Positions 25,588-35,929 of a DNA stretch of 64,000 bases are shown piece after piece (positions within the stretch are counted from its first letter, which is position 1; each line of letters starts with the position of its first letter). This DNA is from Nicotiana tabacum (taxonomy: Eukaryota; Streptophyta; Magnoliopsida; Solanales; Solanaceae), in NCBI RefSeq assembly GCF_000715075.1, contig NC_134087.1, positions 105,749,161 through 105,813,160 of the forward strand, read 5' to 3'. The position numbers were made by a program, and so were the translations under genes. Under the pieces are notes generated by a model that had not been told where the DNA came from, searched no databases, and worked only from the letters and a program-made list of their open reading frames with translations.

Positions 25588-25699
25588 TTAATACTGCGAA
25601 GCGTGACATCACCATAATGTAATACTGCAAGGCATAACATCCTCGTAATATAATACTGCAGGACGTAACATCATCAACGTAATATTGCGGGGCGTAACA
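25588..25699 (-). repeat. Short tandem repeat at the solo LTR's 5' end, about 30 bp x 4
   Basis: Plus-strand units begin 'taatactgcgaagcgtgaca', 'taatactgcaaggcataaca', 'taatactgcaggacgtaaca' and 'taatattgcggggcgtaaca', spaced 29-31 bp. They include the LTR terminus itself. Confidence 0.75.
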
Positions 25700-27021
25700 A
25701 AAGCTTCGCGTTCGCGTCCTGAGCTCCGCGTTCAAGAAGAACAAAATGACACCTGAGGAAATTTGCCTTACGCGTTCGCGAGTGGAGCCACGCGAACGCG
25801 AAGAACAAAATCATTGTGCACCTGCAACAGCTATGACATCAGAAATTCTAAGTCCAAAACACCCCGAACCCCATCCGAAACTCACTCGAGCCTTCGGGGC
25901 TCCAAACCAAACATGCACACTAAACTAAAAACATCATTGGACTTACTCGTGCGATCAAATCGCCAAAATAACACCTAGAACTTCAAGTTTAGCATCAAAA
26001 TCAAAGAAAAATCTCAAGAACTCATAAATTTCAAATTTCACAACTGAGGGTCCGATTCACGTCATATGAATTCCGTATCTTACCAAATTTTACAAGCACA
26101 ACTTAAATACCATATAAGACCTGTATCGGGCTCCGAAACCAAAATATGAGCCCGATACCATCAAAGTCATTCACATTCAAATTTCCAAAAACTCTTATAA
26201 TTTCAGTTAAACAATTTTCTTTCAAAAATTTATTTCTCGGGCTTGGGACCTCGGAATTCAATTCTGGGCATACGCCCAAGTCCCATATTTTTCTACGGAC
26301 CCTTCGGGACCGTCAAATCACGAGTCCGGGTCCATTTACCCAAAATATTGGACGAAGTCAACTTAAATTCAATTTTAAGGCAAAATTAGCATTTTAATCA
26401 AATTTTCACATAAAAGCGTTTTGGATATACGCCCGGACCATGCACGCAAATCGAAGTGAGATCAAAGGAGGTTTTTAAGGCCCCGAAACACAGAATTAAC
26501 TTGTAAATCAAGTCCCCTCACCTGCCCCCCACCCCGCACAATTGTTTTTACTTTTTTTTTGTTATTTCAAATTTCTATTTTTTGGTACCCCCCACCCCGC
26601 CCTCGCCCCTCCTCCCGGAAAAAAATATTTTAAATATATTTTCAGTTTTAGTTTTTTTATTTATCGGTTTAATGGTTCAAATTTTTACAAGTTTCAAAGT
26701 TATGAGTTCGGAGGTTTATGTGTTTGGAAGTTTACGGGTTTAGAAATTATAAAGTTTACGAGTTCGAAATTTCGCACTTTTTAAAATTTAGCGGTTCGAA
26801 CGTTTATGAAATTTGTAGGTTCGAAAGGTTGTTGGTTTGAAAGTTTATGGCTTCATGTTTATTATATCTAGATTATTTATGAATACTCTTAAGAAGTCAT
26901 TTTCCTTAATTTTCGTACCAAACACCGAAAAATGAATAACATTACTACTTGTTTTCCAAGAAAATATTTTTTTGGAAAATATTCTTCGCGGAAAACATTT
27001 TCCGTTATACCAAACACACCC

Positions 27022-27766
27022 AAAGAGTTTAAATGAGAGAGGTAAATGAGAATATACTAAATGTTCTCCAGGAAATGTGGAGAATTCTAAAAGACATATA
27101 ATTGGAACACGAGAGATTACGTATTCGTTTTTCTTCGAGAAAATTAAGTGCTATGAATTTAATGTCTCTCCCATTTCTTTGCGCTAAAGAAATCATTTGG
27201 CACTGAAGTTTGTGCATTGAAGGTTTGGCTGTGAGTAGTGATCCAGGCTTGAAACATATGTTGCTTGTAAGGCAAATATTTTTGTGGCCCATTGAAAACG
27301 TAAATGCAAGTGGTGTTTGTTGGGTTTCCGTAAAGCAATGGAATTTTGAGAAATTAATGTATTATATATTGGGAGATGCTAAACGACCACACTGGTGTGA
27401 CCCAAAGTTGGCCACACCATAAAAAAGACATAAATGATCCTCTAACTAATTAGCCTATATTTTTCCCTCCAAAATATAAAATTAAATTTTAAGTCTTGAA
27501 GTATACAAAAATTAAATATTGGGAGATGAAGAGTTTTGTGTATTATATTTGTATTTCCATTGTATTTATGTGTATTTTATGTTTATACAAATTATACGAT
27601 TTAGTATGTATACAAATTATTATATTTTCCTTCTTTCTTAAAAAAAATACGGTATACGATGTATTGTACTTCCTTCATATCAAACCAAGTCAAGTAGACA
27701 CTTTACCCTATCTAAAAAATGGATTCAAACCAAGAAAATTCGGTGGTGCAAGAAAATATGAATCCA
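27022..27766. other. AT-rich spacer
   Basis: Flanking DNA right of the MITE-like element. Nothing codes convincingly, and I cannot assign a repeat family. Confidence 0.45.
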
Positions 27767-28265
27767 TATCTACTTATTATTTATATTTCATAATTAAATT
27801 GCTAATTATATTCCAAATATAACGATTGGTGTCAATTGACTAGTGGAACCATAATAAACGTAATTATATGGTCGTTATCAATATACGCATGACCTTAATG
27901 AATAAAATTATATGTTGGCTACTATACACATATATATAAACGTTCAATGTAACTATATATAAAGCGCAACAATGTAATTAACTAGTGTCAGTATCTACTT
28001 ATTATTTATATTTCATAATTAAATTGCTAATTAAATCCTAAAATATAACGATTGATGTCAATTGATTAATGGAACCATATATGTAATTATGGTCGCTATC
28101 AATATCTACTTATTATATATATAGATGTTAAATGTAACTATATATAAAGCGCAATAATGTAATTAACTAGCATCAATATCTACTTATTATTTATATTTCA
28201 TAATTAAATTGCTAATTATATCCCAAAATATAACGATTGGTGTCAATTGACTAGTGGAACTATAG
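27767..28265. repeat. Local AT-rich tandem repeat, left block
   Basis: Three copies start at about 27767, 27992 and 28177 with 'tatctacttattatttatat' and continue with 'gattggtgtcaattgac' (27825 and 28228) or the variant 'gattgatgtcaattgat', 'tggaacca', 'ggtcg.tatcaatat' and 'taactatatataaagcgcaa'. Periods are about 225 and 185 bp. The same words return right of the retroelement at 39671-40250, so the array was split by that insertion. Confidence 0.75.
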
Positions 28266-30799
28266 TGTAACGACCCGACTGGTCGTTTTGCTTTTTAGAA
28301 CCCTGTTCCCCTAAATAAAACTTTCCGCGCTTGCTTTAACTGATTTACGACCTGCGGGGATGATTGGTTTGGGATTTGGAAGAGTTTAGGTTGGAATAGG
28401 CTCATTTGATTCCTTAAGATTTTCTTAAAAGGTTAAGTTTGACCTTGGTCAACATTTTTAGCAAACAGACCCGAATTCGTGTTTCGATGGTTCCGGAGGG
28501 TCCGCAGAAAAATATGGGACCTGGGCGTATGCCCGGAATCGAATTCCGAGGTCCCTAGCCCGAGTAATGAATTTTTATTAGAAATTATTAAACTGAAATT
28601 CTAAGGATTTAAAGAAACTAAATAATGATTGATCACATTGGTATCGGGCTCGTATGTTGGCTCCGGAGCCCAGTACAGGTCCAATATAATATTTAAGACT
28701 TGCCCGCAAAATTTGGTGTCAATCCGAGTAGTATAAGTACGTTTCGGCACATTAGAAGTGAATTGAAGAACTTGAAGTTCATAGGTTTGATCCAATTGGT
28801 TTTAAGGGGCGATTCTTAGATTTAGCATTGTTTCGGTCGTTCCGAAGGTTTGAGCTGGTCCGTTTCATGATTTCAAACTTGTCGGTATGTTCGGGCAGGG
28901 CCCGGGAGCCCCGAGCGTCAATTGGACGAGGCTTGAGTGAAGTTGGAAATTTTGGGAAGGAGCTGAAGCTCCAGTTATCTGTCATAACCGCACCTGCAGT
29001 TGGTCAGTCGCAGGTGCGAAACCGCAGAAGCGGTCAACCTCTCGCAGATGCAGCCAAGCCAGGCCAGGCCCAAAGCTGCAGAAGCGGAGCTGCAAATGCG
29101 GCTTGCATCTCGCAAATACAGCCCAACAGCTCAGTTGAGATTCCGCAGAAGCAGGCTCCTTTCCGCAGATGCAGTGGGCACAAGTGCAGCCCAGGACCGC
29201 AGATGCGGAAATCACTGAAGCAGTGAGCTTCATTTATTACGGGCTCTAAGACATTTTGGCCATTTTTCACTCACTCATTGGGCGATTTGGAGCTCTTGAG
29301 AGAGAACCTTCACCTAGCATCTTGAGGTAAGTTTACTATTTCTAGTTTAATACTTGAGTTTTGGGTAGATTAACACACTAAAATTAGTGGAAATCATAGG
29401 GTTAAAGCAAAACCTAGGGTTTTGACAAAAGTTAGATTTGACCACGAAAATTGTTATGAAATGAATTAGAAATCATATATTATTGATCCTTGGGTTATGA
29501 AGAACTTTCTTTGAAAATTTTCGGAATTCGGGCACGTGGGCCCGAGGTCGGATTTTAGGAAACTTGTGTTTAAGGGTGGGGAATTGCTTAAATAGCTAGA
29601 ATGTGACCTTGTGAGCTTGTATTGACTAGTTCCTACCTCGTTTATCTAGTTTTGGATCGTTCGGCTCCAAATTGAGAGTTCGGGCTCGTTCTTGGTATTG
29701 GAAATGCACTTTGGAGCGAGGTGAATCTCCTATCTAACCTTGTAAGAGGGAATTGTCCCCATAGGTGATGTAATCTAATAATTTGCCATTAAATGCGGGG
29801 GCTACGTACGCACTAGGTGACGAGATTCCATGCATAACTACTATTATGCTATGTCCGGGTAGTTTAAGACCCAAAGCATGCTTTATGTGGTATTTTTGCA
29901 ACTCTATGTTTAATTTGGATTGTTTAAATCATGGTGATTATGATAAATGAGACAGGAACATGATCTTTCTTGGCTTTCTTTTTTAAAGAGAAGTTGATAA
30001 TTCAGTAAGTAATTGCTCCCCAGTTATATGTTCTTGTTTGCTTGTTGCTATGTTTAATTACATTTGATCGCGTTGCATGGTTGATTCGCGAGCGGGGTAA
30101 TAGATGCATCTATGGTTCGTGTCGTTCGACACTCGGCAGTGCACAATTTACTTTTATGTTGGATCGGGCCGTATAACCTCGGCACTATGTTAGTTCTTGC
30201 TATACACTGCTAATTATTTGTTTTATTCATGCTTAGTATAATTCATCTCTCATATTATTTGACCCTAGTAAGTGTCAAGTCGACTTCTCGTTTCTACTTC
30301 TTCGAGATTAGACGGGATACTTACTGGGTACATATTGTTTATGTACTCATACTACACTTTTGTATTTAATTGTATAGGATTTGAGATAGGTACATCTGGC
30401 TATCAATCTGGTGCGCATCCCTGAGCATATTTCGAGACCTCCATGGTGAGCTGCTCCCTTCCTGTACTGTTCATCAGCTTGATGGAGTCTCTCTTTATTT
30501 ATTTTTGCTGTCTATTCTATTTCGAACAGTAGGATAGAATTATTCTTTTGTATATTCTACTAGATGCCCACAACTTCTGACATCAGGTCTTGGGACACAC
30601 ATTAGTAGACTATTCTTTTGGGAAATGTATAATTATTTTTGGTACATTACTGGTTATTACTTGTTTTAACTTTAACTTAAGAAATTACTGTAATTGTTTT
30701 GGTAAAAGTAAAATGAGAACTTATTCACATTTCCGCGTTGGCTTGCCCGGCAATGGTGTTGGGCGCCATCATGACCTATAATGGAAATGGGTCGTGACA
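28266..30799 (+). repeat. 5' LTR (group II)
   Basis: 2534 bp, aligning with the minus-strand LTR at 7494-10345. Modules: CGCAGATGCGG / ACCGCAGAAGCGGT palindromes (28985-29220), TTGAGGTAAGT (29322-29332), 'taaccttgtaagagggaatt' (29736-29755) and a 'ggatcgggccgtataacctc' module (30160-30180). No GTTGC-GCAAC array. Confidence 0.85.
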
Positions 30800-30802
30800 A
30801 CA

Positions 30803-30820
30803 TGGTATCCGAGCACTAGG
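30803..30820 (+). other. Primer-binding site (tRNA-iMet)
   Basis: TGGTATCCGAGCACTAGG three bases after the 5' LTR, one change from the usual TGGTATCAGAGC. Confidence 0.85.
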
Positions 30821-32327
30821 TTCACGTAGGTCTCAAAAGTCATGGGCAAACCTAATAGAGTCTTGCGGGTCGGTACAGAGACATCTGTATTTATCTTTGA
30901 GAGGCTACAAGGTATTAGGAAAACTACTCTTTATTCATTTCCTATCGTACAATGGTTGGTCTACTAAATTTTCCTCTTCTATTCTCTTACAGATGGTGAG
31001 GACACGCACGACTGATGTTCCAGACCTGGGAGGAGCTGCTCCCACCATTGCTAGAGGCCGGGGGAGGGTACTGGCCTGAGGCAGGGGACGAGGGCGTCCC
31101 AGTAGCACCACTAGCAGACCCTGCAGGAGATCCTATCATTGAAGAGCAGGGCGAGGTGCCCGCAGCTGAACCTACCCTGGCAGACTTTATGACAACATCG
31201 GGTTTCCAGGAAGTCATGGGCCGTATGCTGCGGTTCATGGACACCATGACTTAGGCTGGTTTATTTCCAGCGGATCCAGCTACATCACAGGTAGGAGGGG
31301 GAGCGCAGATCCGTACTACTCAGGCGTCACACAGCTGCAGTGTATCAGACTCCGAGTGCACTACTCGCGGATGGGGCTCAGCCAGTTGCTGCAGTGGTTC
31401 CCGAGCCCAAACCAGTTGCGGATGGTGACCCGCAGAAGCTATTGGATAGATGGACTAGACTTCACCCTCCTGTCTTTGGGGGTGAGCTTTATGAGGATGC
31501 CCATGATATCATTGATAGGTGCAGGGACAGACTGCACAACATGAGGATATTGGAGTCGCATGGGGTAGACTTCACTACTTTTCCGCTGGAGGGTAGGGCC
31601 CGTAGTTGGTGGCAGTCTTATGTTCTTGGCAGGCCAACAGGTTCTCCTCCCCTCACTTGGGGTCAGTTCACACAGTTTTTCTTGTATAGGTATATTCCAC
31701 CCTCTGAGAGGGAAGAGGTGCAGTATCAGTTTGAGCATCTTAAGCAAGGTCAGATGTTCATGACCGACTATGAGGCGAGATTTTCTGAGTTGTCTCGCCA
31801 TGCTCTCATGATACTTCCTACGGATGCAGAGAGAGTGCAGAGATTTGTTTCGGGGTTGCACCCCGGTATTTGAGCTAGCATGGCCCGAGAGGTAGATATG
31901 GGTACTGAGTATCAGCTAGTGGTGGAGATTGCTCGCAGGATTGAGGGTTATCGCCAGAAGGGTAGAGAGCAGTTTCAGCAGGACAAGAGGGCCCTATTTT
32001 TTATAGATTTCAGAGGTGCCCTAGCTAAGGGTAGGGGGCACCCAGGAAGGGTTCAGCCCGACAAGCCCCCGCATTCAGCACTACCACCACCTCCCCTAGG
32101 TGCTCTAGTAAGACCTTATTTCAGTGCGATGTCGGAGAGTTCTTACCATCCACCAGCTATTCAGGGTTCCTCCAGCGGGTATTCTGGTCATCAGGGTTCT
32201 TCCAGTGCTTACTTTAGTGCCATGCCAAAGAGTTCATATTGCCCACCAGCCATTCAGGGTTCTTCTAGTAGATATTCGGGTCAGCAGGCTTAGACTTCAG
32301 GGCAATAGGCTATGGTGCCGAGGGGTT

Positions 32328-32369
32328 GCTACAAGTGTGGAGATCCGGGTCACATGAAGAGGACCTGCC
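32328..32369 (+). other. gag CCHC zinc knuckle coding segment
   Basis: C-x2-C-x4-H-x4-C pattern, CYKCGDPGHMKRTC, the nucleic-acid binding knuckle of retroelement gag. Two stop codons (32291 and about 32306) now separate it from the capsid domain. Confidence 0.85.
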
Positions 32370-35300
32370 CTAGGCTTCGGGGCAAGGTAGTAGAGCAGGG
32401 TCAGCAGTCTATGATTTCAGCACCGGTTGCTCAGCCTCCTAGAGGCGGGTGACAGACGGGTAAAGGCCATCCTAGAGGTGGAGGCCAGGCAGGGAGAGGT
32501 CAACCAACTATTGCTCAGTCAGATGGAGGCCAGCCAGCCGGTGCTCCATCCAGATTCTATGCCCTTCTGGATAGGCCAGATGCATTGGCCTCAGATGCTG
32601 TCATCACAAGTATTATTTCCCCCTGTGGTAGAGATGCTTTGGTATTATTCGATCCAGTGTCCACCTATTCATATGTATCATCTCTGTTTGCTCGTTTCCT
32701 GGTTATTCCTCCTGCGCCTTTAGGCACTCATGTTCATGTGTCCACTCTTGTGGGCGATCCTGTGGTTGTGGATCAGATCTACCGGTCCTGTGTGGTCACA
32801 TTCTGTGGTTTCGAGACTAGAGCAGATCACCTATTGCTCGATATGATCGACTTTGAGATCATCCTAGGCATGGATTGGTTATCTCTATATCACGCTGTCA
32901 TAGATTGCCATGCCAAGACTGTTACATTAGCAATGCCAGGGTTGCCAAGGTTGGAGTGGAAGTGTTTCACAGTTAATACATCTAGCCGGGTTATCTCTTT
33001 CCTGAAGGCTCAACATATGGTCGAGAAGGGGTGTTTGGCATATTTGGCTTATGTTCGGGACACCACCGCAGAGTCTCTGACGATTGATTCAGTTCCAATA
33101 GTACAAGAGTTCGCCGATGTGTTTCCTTCTGATCTTCCTAGCATGCCACCGGATTGTGATATTGATTTCTATATTGATTTGGCTCCAGGCATCGAACATA
33201 TATCTATCCCACCGTATCGTATGGCTCCTAAAGAGTTGAAGGAGTTGAAGGAGCAGCTTGAGGAGTTGTTAGCAAAGGGGTTTGTTATACCCAGTGTATC
33301 ACCTTGGGGTGCACCAGTTGTTAGCAAAGGGGTTTGATCTCCGTTCAAGTTATCACCAGTAGAAGATCAGGGACTCGGATATTCTTAAGATGACTTTCAG
33401 GACCGATATGGTCATTATGAGTTCTTGGTGATGTCTTTTGGGCTGACCAATACCCCAGCAACATTCATGCATTTGATGAACAGCGTGTTCCGGCCCTATC
33501 TTGACTCGTTTATCATAGTCTTCATTGATGACATTCTATTGTATTCGCATAGTCAGGAGGAGCACGCGGAGCATTTGAGAGTTGTATTGCAGAGATTGAG
33601 GGAGGATAAGCTTTATGAAAAATTCTCCAAGTGTGAGTTTTGGCTCAGTTTAGTGGCTTTCTTGGGGAACGTGGTGTCCAGCGAGGGTATTCATGTTGAT
33701 CCGAAGAAGATTGAGGCAGTTCAGAGTTGGCCCTAACCGTCCTAAGCCATAGAAATTCGCAGCTTTCTTGGTTTGGCGGGTTATTATTGCCTGCTTGTTC
33801 AGGGATTCTCATCTATCGCATCGCCCTTGACCAAGTTGACTCAGAAGGGTGCTTCATTTGTATGGTCGAATGAGTGTGAGGAGAGCTTTCAGAAGCTCAA
33901 GACAGCCTTGACCACAACTCCAGTGTTTGTTTTACCATCAGCTTCAGGTTCATATACCGTGTATTGTGATACTTCGAGAGTTGGTATTGGGTGTGTATTG
34001 ATGCAGGAGGGTAGAGTTATTGCTTATGCTTCTCGTCAGTTGAATCCCCATGAGAAGTACTACCCTGTTCATGATTTGGAGTTGGCTGCCATTGTCCACG
34101 TGTTGAAGATTTGGAGGCATTATTTGTATGGTGTGTCTTGTAAGGTGTTTACTGATCATCGTAGCCTCCAACACTTGTTCAAACAGAAGGATTTCAATTT
34201 GAGGCAGCGGAAATGGTTGGAGTTGCTAAAGGATTATGATATTACTATTTTGTACCATCTGGGGAAGGCCAATGTGGTGGCCGATGCTTTGAGCCGGAAG
34301 GCGGTGAGTATGGGAAGTTTGGCATATATTCCAGTTGGGGAGAGACCTATTGCAGTTGATGTTCAGGCCTTGGCCAATCGGTTCGTGAGGTTAGACATTT
34401 TGGAGCCCAGTCGGGTGTTGGCTTGTGTGATTTCTCCGTCTTCCTTATATGATTGCATCAGAGAGCGCCAGTATGATGATCCCCATTTGCTTGTCCTTAA
34501 GGACAGAGTCAAGCATGATGATGCTAGAGATGTGACTATTGGTGATGATGGGGTGTTGAGGATGTAGGGCCGGATATGTGTGCCCAATGTAGATGGGCTT
34601 CGGGAGTTGATTCTGGAAGAGGCCCATAGCTCGCGGTATTCCATTCATCTGGGTGTCGCGAAGATGTATCAGGATCTGAGTCAGCATTATTGGTGGAGGA
34701 GAATGAAGAAAGACATTGTGGGATTTGTGGTTCGGTGTCTCAATTGTCAGCAGGTGAAATATGAGCATCAGAGACCGGGTGGCTTGCTTCAACGGATGTA
34801 TATTCCAGAGTGGAAGTGGGAGCAGATCACCATGGACTTTGTAGTTGGGCTCCCACAGACTTTGAAGAAGTTCGATATTATTTGGGTGATTGTGGATCGG
34901 CTGACCAAATCCGCGCACTTCATTCCTGTGTACTACCTATTCTTCAGAGCGGTTAGTAGAGAGTTCTATATCCGGGAGATTGTTCGCTTGCATGGTGTCC
35001 TAGTTTCCATCATTTCAGATAGGGGCACTCAGTTTACTTCACAATTTTGGAGGTCTATGCAGCGAGAGTTAGGTACTCAGGTTGAGTTAAGCACAACTTT
35101 TCACCCTCAAACGGATGGGCAGTCCGAGCGCACTATTCAGATATTGGAGGACATGTTGCGTGCTTGTGTCATTAATTTTGGAGGGTCATGGGATCAGTTT
35201 CTACCGCTTGCAGAGTTTGGTTATAACAACAACTACCGGTTGAGTATTCAGATGGCTCCGTATAAGGCTTTGTATGGGAGGCGGTGTAGATCTCCAGTTG

Positions 35301-35914
35301 GCTAGTTTGGGCCGGGTGAGGCTAGGCTATTGGGGACAGACTTGGTGCAGGATGCTTTAGACAAGGTAAAGGTGATTCAGGAGAGGCTTCGTACAGCACA
35401 GTCGAGACAAAAAAGTTATGCTGACAGGAAGGTCTGGGATGTGTCCTACATGGTTGGTGAGAAGGTTCTGTTGAAGGTTTCACCGATGAAGGGTGTTATG
35501 AAATTTGGGAAGAAAGGAAAATTGAGTCCTCGGTTCATTGGGCCTTTTAAGGTGCTTCGGTGGATTGGGGAGGTGGCTTATGAGCTTGCTTTTCCACCCA
35601 GCTTGTCGAGTGTGCTTCCGGTATTTCATGTCTCTATGCTCCGAAAGTATATTGGAGACCTGTCTCATGTTCTGGATTTCAGCTCAGTTCAGTTAGATGA
35701 TGATTTGACTTATGATGTGGAGCCAGTGGCTATTTTGGAGTGTCAGGTTCGAAAGTTGAGACCAAAGGATATAGCTTCAGTGAAAGTGCAGCAGAGAGGT
35801 CGGCTCGTGGAGGAGGCTACCTGGGAGACCAAGTGGTAGATGTGGAGCAGATATCCTCACCTATTTGAGGCTTCAAGTATGTTTCTTGACTCGTTCAAGG
35901 ACGAATGTTTCTTT

Positions 35915-35927
35915 AAGAGGGGGAGGA
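35915..35927 (+). other. Polypurine tract
   Basis: AAGAGGGGGAGGA directly before the 3' LTR, the primer for plus-strand DNA synthesis in LTR elements. Confidence 0.8.
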
Positions 35928-35929
35928 TG

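Larger units (their letters stand above)
20821..25699 (-). mobile_element. Solo LTR nested in the 5' LTR (TSD AAAGC)
   Basis: Flanked by exact 5-bp duplications AAAGC (20816-20820 and 25700-25704). On the minus strand it starts TGTTACGCCCCGC and ends GGGTCGTGATA, so the usual terminal CA has become TA. Removing the second nested element (21049-23975 plus its target copy) leaves about 1.95 kb. No gag-pol, primer site or polypurine tract is inside, so it fits an LTR left by unequal recombination between two LTRs. Its first 112 bases on the minus strand (25699-25588) are four 29-31 bp units. Confidence 0.85.
11249..26520 (-). mobile_element. Ty3/gypsy chromovirus element with two nested solo LTRs
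   Basis: Minus-strand element: 5' LTR (26520-18709, interrupted), primer-binding site, decayed gag-pol with chromodomain, and a 3' LTR (13577-11249) missing its first about 600 bp. Both LTRs end in TGTCACGAC on the plus strand, and the full 5' LTR begins TGAGGGGACTTG on the minus strand. The bases outside the ends, ccacc and cctgc, sit in C-rich sequence and are not a convincing target duplication. It lies inside the MITE-like element. Confidence 0.85.
18709..26520 (-). repeat. 5' LTR (group I), split by nested insertion
   Basis: The real LTR is 18709-20820 plus 25705-26520, about 2.93 kb; the intervening DNA is a nested solo LTR. At the split, the uninterrupted sister LTR reads through 'caccaaagctttgcgttcgc', which proves the join. 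It carries GTTGC-GCAAC copies (19466-19678), CCGGCAAGGGA units (19711-19792), the donor-like motif (20050-20060) and the palindrome cluster (20595-20810 and 25705-25805). Confidence 0.85.
10911..27021. mobile_element. MITE-like inverted-repeat element, split by a retroelement
   Basis: The left end GGGTATGTTTGGTATGAAGG (10911-10930) and the reverse complement of the right end (27021-27002, GGGTGTGTTTGGTATAACGG) match at 17 of 20 positions, and similarity continues inward through 'gaaaat' blocks. Without the insert (11249-26520) it is about 840 bp, AT-rich and non-coding. It contains repeated 'gaaaatattttcc' blocks and a perfect 24-bp palindrome (11013-11036). 'GTGTTTGGTA' termini are common in plant hAT and PIF/Harbinger MITEs, but I cannot see a convincing target duplication, so the superfamily is open. 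Confidence 0.6.

Noticed and set aside
26521..26525. Target duplication for the element at 11249-26520 (ccacc against cctgc)
   Set aside because: Only three of five bases match in C-rich flanks, so it is not counted as support.
27029..27422. Overlapping 70-87 codon ORFs on both strands
   Set aside because: No recognisable motif, no promoter context, and similar lengths on both strands, as expected by chance.
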